A stretch of DNA of 64,000 nucleotides from Liquidambar formosana (Eukaryota; Streptophyta; Magnoliopsida; Saxifragales; Altingiaceae): NCBI GenBank assembly GCA_039720395.1, contig CM077824.1, forward strand, positions 17,693,046-17,757,045. The letters run 5' to 3'. The stretch's first letter is position 1, and each line of letters starts with the position of its first letter. The translations under genes and the position numbers were made by a program. Positions 54,511 through 64,000 of this stretch are shown here, piece by piece. Below the pieces are notes generated by a model. That model was not told the DNA's origin and made no database searches. It was given only the letters and a program-made list of their open reading frames with translations.

Positions 54511-56052
54511 GATTTGAGCTATCTATAAAAACAAAGGACAACTCGAATTACACTATCATGGTGATGATTTTTTTAACACCTTTAGCGACTCCTTGCTCAG
54601 CAAACTGCATGTGGACCACACAAATAAAGAATTACGAAGAGTAGAGAAGCCAACCAGGCCAAACAAAAGACAAAATCATTGACAAATACAATCTAATAAG
54701 CAACTCCAAAAAAGAAGCTAATTAAACTATGTAAGCGATGAAACTCACGACCCAAGAAGAGCAAACAACTAAAACTCATAATCTAAGAATATCAAAACAA
54801 ATGCCCCAGTTAGAACAAAACTCTCTATTCCGAGCATTGTCTTTTACTCCTTTGAAGCAAAGTGCCTTGAATCGAACATCATCCACAATTCTGGCAATGA
54901 TAGCATCGGTGGACCCCGAGTAGACGATATCACGTGCATGCGGTCACCCAAATGATTCATTTTTCAATGTTACCCGCGTGGCCGTGTGACTAACCTCAAT
55001 TTATAACTTGGCAAACCGAGTCACTCGGATCTTGTCCACTGTGCCACTTGCCAGGCTGGTTTGATTACTAGCTTTAAAATTTAAACAATTGACTGCCAAG
55101 TCTTTTTTATTTTTTCCCCCTAAGACAACGACTGCTTCAATCCTACCAAAATTTTTTTTTTTTTTAAAAGTCAGTTAGTTCTCAACCTAAACCAAATTCT
55201 CATAGCTCAACCGACACCTTATTGCCTATAATAGTTATATCATAATGTATAAGAGTTCGAGTAGTGTTAATTCTAGGGTCAATCTCTTTTTAATGTAACA
55301 TGAAAGCAAAATATATGTATCCATGTGCAATGTTGAAGCACCTTATGTGCAGTATCACTTATGCAGCACCTAATGTGGCATCGCGTTGAGAGCAACGTAG
55401 AAACCAGCAACTCATGGCACTATTTATATAACAACTAAAAACAAGATACTGAGATTCATCTTGATGCAATGAATCTTGAAAGTACTATTAAGAAATGAAA
55501 TCAAGCATCTTAGCAAATTGCATAAAAGCAATGATTTTCTTTTGCCATCATTTTCATGAAAAGTTAAAAACTAAGTACCTTACAGTAAAAGTTCACTAAC
55601 GTTATAGAATAATTTAAAAGAGAGATACGAGTACCAAAAAAACCGTGATCTTCCCAAAAGCTCATTATGATTGGATTAACCTAAGGTTGCAACATTTTAA
55701 ATCTATTAGTAAGTATAATTCTATACTTTTTAAAATAAGCTCACAATTAAAAATATATGGAGAAAAAGTCATTGACGAAGATGTGTTAGAAAAACAGTGA
55801 ACTATATTTTACGCCTTGGATGTGCTCCAATAGCAACAATATCGAGAACGTAAGTTCATGAAATATTCTGAATTAATTTTGCCGTCTTCTAGGTGGCTAA
55901 ACAAAAGTTTTTGCTGAAGAACCACAAATCTCGGTCGACTGGTTCATCGTCATTCCTAGGAGCGAGTGGAATCTCATTTCATGGTTGTGAATGTAGTAGC
56001 GAATTGTGGTCATGGGCTTTGGACATGTTTGGAACAACTATCAATAACGAGG
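54511..56052. repeat. Segmental unit D (54905-55320) and flanking spacer
   Basis: 54905-55080 ('gagtagacgatatca', 'ggtcacccaaatgatt', 'caaaccgagtcactcggatc') and 55085-55320 match units A, B and C. The flanks 54511-54900 and 55321-56052 hold nothing I recognise. A 65-codon frame at 55893-56090 has no domain. Confidence 0.5.
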
Positions 56053-58700
56053 GGGATATTGTCACATCCTGTTTTTTTACATGCTTCTAAACTGTATTAA
56101 ACAACATGTCATCACACATTACAAACTATATCCACATATACTACCATATTGTTCTCATGTAGTTACATTAAATCATAACATAACTCTATCTCTTACACAC
56201 ATAAATGACATAAGTTACATAAGTTCCTAAGATTTCCCATTACACAAAATCTTTCAGTTCAAGTCCCCAGCCTTATTAATCCTTTTCTAAAAATGTTATA
56301 TAAATAACATAATGAGTGACACATCTTAGTAAGAAACCATCTAACATGCTTATTCTCTAGATTAATTTCTATACATCATCAGGATATCATAATTTCCAAT
56401 AAACAACTAATTCATAGAAAACTCTAATTCACATTATGGCAATTTATCAACATTCTCACACTTGGGCTAGTTGTATATCACAACTTGCAAAATACAAGGT
56501 AAAGATAACACATATACGCTCCATGCCAGAATACATTATCATACAACTATATAACTCTACGCATATATGTGTATACTTGTTATTAACTCCATATCAACTA
56601 ACCTAGGATATTAATGCACTAACTATAGGACATCCTCAACCTCAACTGCTTCTCTCCAATTATCATAATTACAATATCACAATTTATATTTAGAAACATT
56701 ATCATATTCTAATATGCTAAAATGCGTGTTTTGTCAAACTTTATATTTATAGGACAGAGGGAGTATAATTTTCCCCAAGGGTAAAAATAACATAGCAAAT
56801 ATTACAAAAATTGCATCATTATGTGCTAAATAGTCTCACATTACTGTTTGTGTTTTTACATTTCAATCAAAAGCAATTTTGAGTTTAATAGTAATTAATT
56901 GCAATTTGGACTAAATTGTAATTATGTTAAACTTTAAGGGTAAAATGAAAATTTACAATGCTCGTTAAACTAAACACAATGGTTTTTTTTTTTTTTTTTT
57001 TTTTTTTTTTCTATCAAACGATAGAATATAACTTTATTCAAGAAAACCCGAGAGGGTTACAAAGAAGAGGGCATATCCTCCTCAAGAAAAGGGGATAGCC
57101 AAGAAGGGGGAATTTCAATCCATACATCATGGACATCCACCCTAAGGGCAAACTTTGCCACTGCATTTGCAGCCCGGTTACATTTCCTAGGCGCATAGCT
57201 AAATTCCTCGCACCTTGCTCCTCTAGCCAAGTGCTTGATATCCTCACTCACAGTCTCCACCTCTACCGACATATTCCGGTGATTCTTCAAGCCATCTATC
57301 AAACCTTTTGCATCAGTTTCAACCACTAGACCCTTTATACTTATATATAAAGCAAATTGAAGTCTTTCACGAAGAGCTAATGCTTACACCATCTGTGCAC
57401 TACCTATATATTGGAATTTTTTAGCCATCCCTGCAATAAACATTCCACCATCATTTCTGATCACAATCCCCACTCCCCCTACATTATCTTTCGCCACCCA
57501 AGCCCCATCAGTATTGATTTTGAACAAAGAACCCGCAGAGGGGCACCACCTTTGCATACGGCCCTCTCTACTTTCAATCTCATTGGACGTAGAACCCAAT
57601 CGCACCCTTTGACTCACTGCTATACCATACTCTGCTGCATTGCCCAACGCTTTCAAAAGCACATCCGACGGAGCCCATTCTTTACCAGTGAAATTCTTGT
57701 CATTGCGTGCTTTCCAAATTCGCCAAAGTATGAACGCCATTAAGCGCATCAGATCTGTTCCTGACAACTCCTCCTTCCATTTGTCCATTAAAACTTCCAC
57801 ATATTGAATGAAAGAAGGCCTAGAGATTGAGATACTATCCAATTGGAACTGGCTCCCATACCAAACAACTCGTGCAAACTGGCAGTAGAAAAAAAGGTGT
57901 ATAATCGTCTCTTCGTCTCCACAAAAGGGACACCATCCACTCCAACCCGGTATTCTGAGTGCCAACTTGCTCCCCACCTAGTAAAACCTCTTATGCACAT
58001 TTCCAAAGAAAGTGATGTAACTTCCTGGGATTTGAATCCCCCAAAGGAATTTCAAGAATTTTTTATCAAAATTGTGTCTACTACATTCACCCTCAATGTA
58101 CCCCCTCGAAATAAACCCATTTCTATTAAGCATTCGAGAAGTAGCATAGCCGGATTTAATTGAGTACCTACCGTTGGAAGTGTAGTGCCAAATCAGTTCG
58201 TCCCTCCTATCCAACCAAGACACTGGCATTTAAAGCACTTGAGTAGCTTCGTTCACTTCCAATAATTGCCTCACTAATTGTTCATTCCAGCATTTCCTAT
58301 CCACATCCATTAACTCTGACATCCAAGTAAGAGGAGTCCCATCAGGAGGCTTGGATTTGATTTTAAAAGAAATCGGTTCCGAGAGCCACGAATCTCTCCA
58401 AATGTTCACACTCTTTCCATTGCCAATTCCCCATATGACCCCTACTTGCAGAATCTTCCTCCCTTCAAGTAAACTCCGCCAACCTTGTTTAGCAAGCATA
58501 GCCAGATTAAAACTTTCCAACTCTCTAAAGCCCAGCCCCACATCACTTTTTGGATCTGTCATTTTATCCTAGCGAACACAATGGTTTAAACAGTGTCAAA
58601 ATCGGAGTTAAATTGAATCTTATAAACGTGTTTTAAGTTATGTTAATTGAAATGTCTAAAAAAACCTATTTTCAGAAAACTAATTTCCCGTGCACGAAAT
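56053..58700. mobile_element. Possible LTR-retrotransposon remnant (split by a LINE)
   Basis: At 56049-56066 'gagggggatattgtcacatc' looks like a polypurine tract followed by an LTR start (TGTCACATCC). The region to 56972, resumed at 58588, has phrases common in plant gypsy-type LTRs ('taagggtaaaatgaaaattt', 'tgtcaaaatcggagttaaat'). No gag-pol sequence is visible upstream and the second LTR end is not defined, so this is a weak call: solo LTR or fragment. Confidence 0.3.
56986..58574 (-). mobile_element. 5'-truncated LINE, 1.59 kb, with 13-bp TSD
   Basis: Flanked by 'aacacaatggttt' on both sides (56973-56985 and 58575-58587). The tail is a T-run on + (56986-57010), so the element is on -. Coding remnants run from 58562 down to 57057: ORF2 C-terminal part (GVIWGIGNGKSVNIWRDSWL), zf-RVT (WCPFCGDEETIIHLFFYC), and RNase H (LFKINTDGAW, ALRERLQFAL, VVETDAKGLI where ETDS is usual, NRAANAVAKFAL). 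In-frame stops at the ends of the segments at 58230, 57978 and 57384 mark decay. Endonuclease and most of RT are absent, so it was dead on arrival. Confidence 0.9.
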
Positions 58701-61420
58701 GAGACTACCAACACGAGTACTTAATGGATATCACTCTGTTCCTTTTATGGTAAAATCACTCTGTTTCTTCACAAGACAGAATGGACTCGTCAACTACGCC
58801 CATTCGCTCTCGATTCTGACAGGAGGTATTACAAATCACTTGAAACCTAGAAGCACCAAAAAAGAATCCTTTGGTTCAATAAATCAATTTTCCATCATAT
58901 GTTGAAAGAACAGAAGAGGAACCTCCTTATGCTAGCAGATAACAATTGCATTTGCTAAAATTACCACCACCAATGATCGTGGAACCCCAAGGTGCTCATC
59001 AGTGAGGTCGAGTAAAACAATACCTCCGTATTGAACTTTTTAAGCACGTTGCATATGGCCAATATAAGTGTTCCATTGGCGCACCCAAGACACCATAAAT
59101 CCCTCTCTATTTTCTACTTTCTTCACCAACTTGAACTCATTGTTCTCTGAATGAAATACAATTTTAAGCACCACAAAGAACACATTGATCCAAACCTCAA
59201 GTGGCGGGTACATGACAAATCTGATAGCACAGAAATAGGATAGTTGGAATGCATTATAAGGTACAGATTGTCATACTTACCCAAAAACAAAAGATACAAA
59301 TTGTCATCAGATGTGCGCATGGGAGACATTTAGGATTGTATCCGTTGAGTCTCCAATTTAGATAGGCGTAGGGCTGGCATACGAATTTACTTCACACTGG
59401 AGATGTTATTGAAAGCCTCAACCAAACGTCAAAAATGAAGTTCGTGTGGGGAGGCTCTCAATGCAGCTGGTCAAACAGTCTTGTTGTGGTTGCACATATT
59501 TCTCTTTGCTTCTTTCCCACTATGAGATTTGATGTCCGGTAAAAGAGAACACTCAAATAAGAAGGCTGCTTAAATATGAAAAAAGAACCAACAAATAAAC
59601 AAAGTGGACTTCTATAAATACGGTTTAAGTTAGGAAAAAACAAGAGCAGGGGAGACCTGTGTGCTGAAAAGATCTTTTTGTGGTAAACAGATCTTTTTGC
59701 TGTAAACAGATTATTATTATTATTATTCTTATTATTTATAAAAAAAAAAAGCACATTATGAACTCTAGAGAAAGATTTGTAAAAGAATAGGAAAGGAAAA
59801 ACAATATCTAAGTTGGTGATTACAAGGTTCAAACAATTTCTTAATGAGGTACCCAACTTAGACAAACTTTGAACGAAAGGGCTTGGAAGAAAATGAGCAA
59901 TACCTGAAAAAGGATGAGCACTCTTAAAGTCAACAATGGGCTGCTACCTTTGAGTATGGCTGTAAATGCTCTCAAAACCAATTAAATTCAATGTTCAGGT
60001 CAACGCGCCAATCAGCACAAATTACTACTCAACACAACTAATGCAAATAACTAATACAGATATTCTTCAATGTTCATTTCAATGCGCCAATCTGCAACAA
60101 TTTACAATGTACAGCCCCTGTTCAATTCAAGAATAAGAGCCCCTGTCATTCAGGCATAAAAATTGAAAAACAAAAGGAACACTAAAGATAGTTATTGACA
60201 TCACATATCACTGAAGACAATAAGCCTTTAAAAGAAGCCTTATTTTGAACCAAAGTGATAAATACTCAAGTTCAGCGATAATTGAACTTACTCACATAGT
60301 GCAATTATAATAGCGTGGAAAAAAAGATGGTTTAGCAATGGCATCATACATGATCAACAATAATAAAAGAGTTAGACGTCAAACAACTAGGCAACGATGT
60401 TGGAGCACCTCCATCAAGCCACTTGTTTCTAAGATGCTATAAATCCAGCTTGGTAGCCAATTTACATGACTGCTGCAGGAAATAGCTTTAATGAAAAAAT
60501 TAAGATAAGGAAAAAAGCATAAGCAAACTAAACGACTGCTTTGTGAAACCAACTGTGTGGTTACGCTCTCAAATCTTCCATAACTCTTACAATGAACAGC
60601 TATGGAAAAAGGGTAAGAAGGCATCATCGATGTATTGCATGCAGTATTAATGAGACATATCAATGGAACAGGTAGACACCATACCGCATCTAAGAGCTAT
60701 TTCACGGAAACAGAAGCTTACCGCTCTTCCACATTCCCATACATGCATTTCATTAGTCAGATTAGTCAAAATGATGCTACAAACATGAACAATTTGTACT
60801 CAATCACAATCACAATCACATAAGATCCTTAAAGACGTCAGATTCTACATTACAAGAAACAAAAGCTCTGGTTTTATAGCCCAATTAATCTCGCTATTCT
60901 TCTAAAGGCATAAAACTTGAACACAAATTTTCCATCACATTTTTCCAAATCTGGAAAGGTGAGCAGGTATGTAATCCCTCACAATGAATCTTTTCCACTT
61001 GAACTCCTTTACATAGTAGACTTTCGTCACTTCGATCACCAGGATTCCAAGACAATAAAAAGCTGTCATTTTTGTAGGAAATAACCTAAATGAAAACACA
61101 GTGATTAGGGGCTGGGGGAGAAGCTCACTTGAATTTACAAAATTCACCACCAGTAGTCAATATCCAATATATGAATAATCACGTCACTTACATTAGGTCT
61201 TCTTTTCCCTGTACTAACTGAACTATATACAGAAGAAAACGAATAAAATAAAGGTAATTATTTTAAAAATAAATCCACTAAACATAAACACACAATGCAA
61301 TCACATCTCTGCCTATTATAGCCAATTTGTCATTCAACTCCCTTACCTTCTTTAAGTAAAATATACTTGCCCATGTAAGTAGCTCCATAAGTTAAGTTTG
61401 ATTACCCCAGAAGTCACAGC
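58701..61420. other. Spacer and 3' flank of F-box gene 3
   Basis: 58701-61180 has no supported gene; an ATT microsatellite lies at 59710-59735 and the short open frames lack domains. 61290-61420 is the F-box 3' flank in reverse ('acttacatgggcaagtat', 'gcagagatgtgattgca' on -), matching the sequence after F-box gene 1 at 3950-4075. Confidence 0.5.
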
Positions 61421-62578
61421 CTAATTTCCTTCGTCAAGTAAAACTAGGCTCTCTATGTAATAGGTAAATGCATTTAATGACCCTCGTACTCCATGAATTT
61501 GAAGATCCTTTACTTGCTGGACTGTTGGGTCATAGGAAACCAGATTTCCATCATCATATTTGAGTACACCTTCACCATTCTTTGCGTAGCCTAATAATGG
61601 GAATGTGAAATTTGTCCGCCGATCAAATGTGAATTGTTTAGTCCAAGACTCTGCTGCACCAGACTCCTTCATTACCCATATCTCCAAGCGGCTCTTCTCT
61701 TTAGAATAGACAAACAAGGAAAGTGACTCCACCGTCACAGACATGTCTAGCACCAAATCGTCACGGAGACAGTCTGGGAGCTTAATTTCACAGAATACCT
61801 CATTAGCCATGTCAAACGTTAAGATAAATTTATAATAACGACTTTCAAGTTCATAATAACCACTTTCCTCCTTATCCATGCGTGCAAGCCAATGAACAAC
61901 TCCATTCACAATTGGATATTTTGGACTACAATAGATCACACATGGAACAACATTTTGAATCTCTTTCCAAGAATTTGTTATCAGCGAGTACATCTCAACT
62001 TTGGGTGGAACTTTAGGCTTTCTGCCCGAACGGCAATGAATTCCAGGGACATACCCATCTCTGCGGTAAAGAAACCTTACCACCCGGTAGTCATTAATCT
62101 GAGGGACAAACCCAAATGCAAGATTAATGGGAGCAGGGTATTGGCCAGGCGAAAGCGAATATGGAAGGACCTTGAACTTTCTAATGGCAGGGTTCCATAG
62201 ATATATATCGCGATTCCACCTATACATATTGTACTCATACTTAGGACAAGAGAGACAGAGCAACCCATTACAATACCCTTCTACAATGAAAACCCCAGTT
62301 GAGCTCCTGAATGGAGTTTCCAGTCTCGTGAGGTTGACAAATGTTTTATCACAAAGTAAAGAAAAGTTGTCTACACCAGAAATTTCATGCTTAATGAGCA
62401 CATAGCCCTTGTTCTTCGCACGAGATTGATTGAGGTGCTCGTTGATGAAATTGGGATCAGTGCATAGAGAGAGCCAAGATTTGCATACGCACCTGAATCT
62501 CATTAGGGATTTGACGGGCAATCGTGACAGAATGTTGATAATTATATCCCACGGCATATCACACACCGTCGTCGCCAT
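61421..62578 (-). CDS. F-box/FBA protein, 385 aa, intact (gene 3)
   Basis: Predicted substrate-recognition subunit of an SCF ubiquitin ligase. F-box at residues ~8-45: MPWDIIINILSRLPVKSLMR followed by FRCVCKSW. F-box-associated (FBA) interaction domain from ~100 to 350: VEGYCNGLLCLSCP, RDIYLWNPAIRKFKVLP, NLAFGFVPQINDYRVVRF, PKVEMYSLITNSWKEIQNVV, VNGVVHWLAR, IWVMKESGAAESWTKQFTF, NLVSYDPTVQQ, ending ESLVLLDEGN. Start ATG 62578 (MATTVCDMPW) agrees with the start of gene 2. Single exon, typical length. It is the only member of the local family without lesions and is inverted relative to the other three loci. The substrate cannot be deduced. Confidence 0.93.
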   Translation of the reverse strand: MATTVCDMPWDIIINILSRLPVKSLMRFRCVCKSWLSLCTDPNFINEHLNQSRAKNKGYVLIKHEISGVDNFSLLCDKTFVNLTRLETPFRSSTGVFIVEGYCNGLLCLSCPKYEYNMYRWNRDIYLWNPAIRKFKVLPYSLSPGQYPAPINLAFGFVPQINDYRVVRFLYRRDGYVPGIHCRSGRKPKVPPKVEMYSLITNSWKEIQNVVPCVIYCSPKYPIVNGVVHWLARMDKEESGYYELESRYYKFILTFDMANEVFCEIKLPDCLRDDLVLDMSVTVESLSLFVYSKEKSRLEIWVMKESGAAESWTKQFTFDRRTNFTFPLLGYAKNGEGVLKYDDGNLVSYDPTVQQVKDLQIHGVRGSLNAFTYYIESLVLLDEGN

Positions 62579-62581
62579 TCC

Positions 62582-62609
62582 TCTTCTTCTTCTTCTTCTT
62601 CTTCTTCTC
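62582..62609. repeat. (CTT)n / (GAA)n in the 5' UTR of F-box gene 3
   Basis: About nine GAA triplets (on -) directly before the start codon. F-box gene 1 has the related 'agaagaagtagaagaagaatg' at the same position, so the purine-rich leader is ancestral. Confidence 0.85.
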
Positions 62610-62890
62610 CTTCGAAGAGATTTGTTAGGGTTTCCTTCCTTTCGAAGTGACCGTAAAAGGGAATAGGGTTTTTCTTGTATTTAGCAACATGCAACAGTTT
62701 GAAGAAGTAGATGTGCCCTAGCTATGGCGTTCACAGACGAACAGTAGCTGTGCTGGGACGATTGATAAAATTGAACTAAAATGAAAGAATCAGCAGCAAG
62801 AGGGTTTATAACTTCTTTCTCTGTCTTCACCAAACGCAGCGTTTAGAGTCAAACGCGTCGTTTTCGAATTCTAGAGTAAAAGGTCTTGCC
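62610..62890 (-). promoter_or_regulatory. 5' flank of F-box gene 3
   Basis: On -, 'tacaagaaaaaccctatt', 'ttttacggtcacttcgaaa' and 'gttgcatgttgctaaata' match the 5' flank of F-box gene 1 (1020-1110). The words 'aaacgctgcgtttggtgaag' and 'gaattcgaaaacgacgcg' further upstream recur near the F-box stub at 12646-12700. I do not see a clear TATA box. Confidence 0.5.
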
Positions 62891-63480
62891 AAGCTTTGGG
62901 CCAATGGCAGATCTCTTCCTCCTCCTCCTTTTTATTTTATTTTTATTTTTATTTTTATTATTTAATTTTATTTAATTATTTAATTATTTAATGGAAATCA
63001 GATCTTTTGATAATAAACAATTATATTAATCCACAGAGAAGGATTAGACAAAGAGTCCAAAGAGACAGCAAAAGAAGGAACAAAGCCTAGCCCCTTGAAG
63101 GCACGCAACAAAACATAAGAAAACAGAGCAACAATGCTTTCACATACTTAACCGAAAGCCAAGCAAACAATAGGAGAAACTTATTGATCAAAAAACTCAA
63201 GGGGGTAGAAATGGCCCCTATTGATACTTCTCTTGACAGGTTTTGAAGTACAAATCTCAATCCAATTCCTTGTGATCAAGAAAAGAGGAATACTATCAAA
63301 AGATTTGTCTACCAAAGCCCATAGGGAAGCAAGAAAACACACCCTATCCCACTAATGCTGATAAAATTACCAATCTTCCTAAAAAGCTTTCTTTTGATTA
63401 GCACGCGTTATTTGTGCCAAAAAAAAAAAAAAAAAAGGAAAAACAAAGATTTTCCAAAAAGTAATATTGATAAAAATTTA
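62891..63480 (-). other. Spacer, possible retroelement 3' end
   Basis: (TTTTA)n at 62930-62990. From 63001 on, - strand 'ggattaatataattgtttat' resembles a LINE-type 3' end and about 63360-63200 reads ASLWALVDKSFDSIPLFLIT with stops nearby. No domain can be named, so this is left as an unclassified remnant. Confidence 0.25.
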
Positions 63481-63749
63481 TACTCCCTCCGTTCTTAAAT
63501 AAATGGCCTATTTTTCCTTTTAGAATGTTTCCAAATTATTGTCACATTTCAAAAGTTATTGGTTATTTTTTATTCATTTTCTAAAATATCTTTAAAAATG
63601 TATTCTTTCTTTTTCTAATGTTTTGCACACTTGAGGGCAAAATTAGAATCTCAAAACATATGCATTAATGTAAAAGCATTTAATAGGGTTTCCTTAAAAA
63701 AAAATGTGATTTTTTAAAGGGGACGATCAATTTGAAATGGAGAGAGTAT
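63481..63749. mobile_element. Stowaway-like MITE
   Basis: Ends 'tactccctccgttcttaaat' and, in reverse complement, 'tactctctccatttcaaatt'; flanked by TA. Non-coding. The last 250 bases of the window (63750-64000) hold only AT-rich DNA with two T-tracts. Confidence 0.75.
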
Positions 63750-64000
63750 TTGTTTAGTATAAAAATGGTGAGATAAAAAATAAAATAAAAATTTTGGATT
63801 CAAATTGAAAACAAAATTTAGTATTAAGTGAGTTTTTTTTTTTTTTTTTTTTTTTTTGTGGGAATTAGTATTAAGTGATTAAAGAGAGGGTAAATGGGAG
63901 GATAGTTATAATTGAGAGAAATTACCTCCATTATATTTAATAATCACTTTAACACCGTTGTTGTTTTGTTTTGTTTGTGTTTTTGTTTTTTTTTTTTTTT

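Noticed and set aside
55893..56090. 65-codon open frame on +
   Set aside because: No recognisable domain; it overlaps the possible polypurine tract/LTR junction.
57411..58163. Open frames on + across the LINE at 57-58.5 kb
   Set aside because: Antisense to clear zf-RVT and RNase H coding on -.
59458..60823. Several 60-135-codon open frames
   Set aside because: Low-complexity, no domains, no paralogue, and no splice or promoter support.

Overview
This is a window of plant nuclear DNA, most likely from a woody eudicot. The evidence is the F-box/FBA genes, a DUF247 gene, GT-AG introns, AT-rich spacers, and a transposon set typical of flowering plants: Mutator-like (MULE), hAT, Helitron, CACTA, Stowaway-like and Harbinger-like MITEs, RNase H-bearing LINEs and a tRNA-derived SINE. 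Species cannot be fixed from sequence alone. Gene density is very low and most of the window is nested or degraded mobile DNA.

Left part (1-13 kb): a small F-box cluster on the + strand. F-box gene 1 (1151-3943) is broken by a T-tract frameshift, a 5'-truncated LINE and an 11-bp tandem duplication. Three degenerate copies of the F-box 3' flank follow. F-box gene 2 (8830-9964) has one extra base inside the F-box domain. A third locus is only a C-terminal stub (12710-12836). A Harbinger-like MITE and an hAT element with a perfect 8-bp target duplication lie between them. The only fully open member, F-box gene 3, is at the far right on the - strand (61421-62578).

Middle (13-34 kb): a deletion derivative of a MULE (13202-15182); an old LINE remnant split by a LINE that has an ORF1-type RRM protein but no ORF2 (16348-19142); then a 9.6-kb MULE (21381-30954). 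This MULE encodes a MURA transposase and, convergently, a large Ulp1-like cysteine protease (Kaonashi-type arrangement). Both genes carry in-frame stops. An AGTAGTAAAATTTTACTACT-like motif recurs in its introns and spacers, and also in the deletion derivative.

Segmental duplications: the MULE sits inside a host unit that recurs at about 19.3-34.1 kb, 34.3-36.7 kb, 47.3-53.0 kb and 54.9-55.3 kb. Two of these units carry an intact gene for a 47/48-residue single-pass membrane microprotein (20889-21032 and 49378-49524), each with a TATA box exactly 94 bp upstream. In the second copy a Helitron lies about 26 bp beyond the TATA box.

Right part (34-64 kb): two long-inverted-repeat foldback elements, one with about 1.1 kb of foreign sequence in an arm; a DUF247 gene (39496-41145) with a one-base frameshift; a candidate 3-kb Helitron; a CACTA end joined to a LINE fragment; Stowaway-like MITEs; a LINE with 13-bp target duplications inside a probable LTR remnant; and F-box gene 3. 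Apparently functional host genes are few: F-box 3, the two microprotein genes, and possibly DUF247 and F-box 2 if their single-base shifts are sequencing errors.
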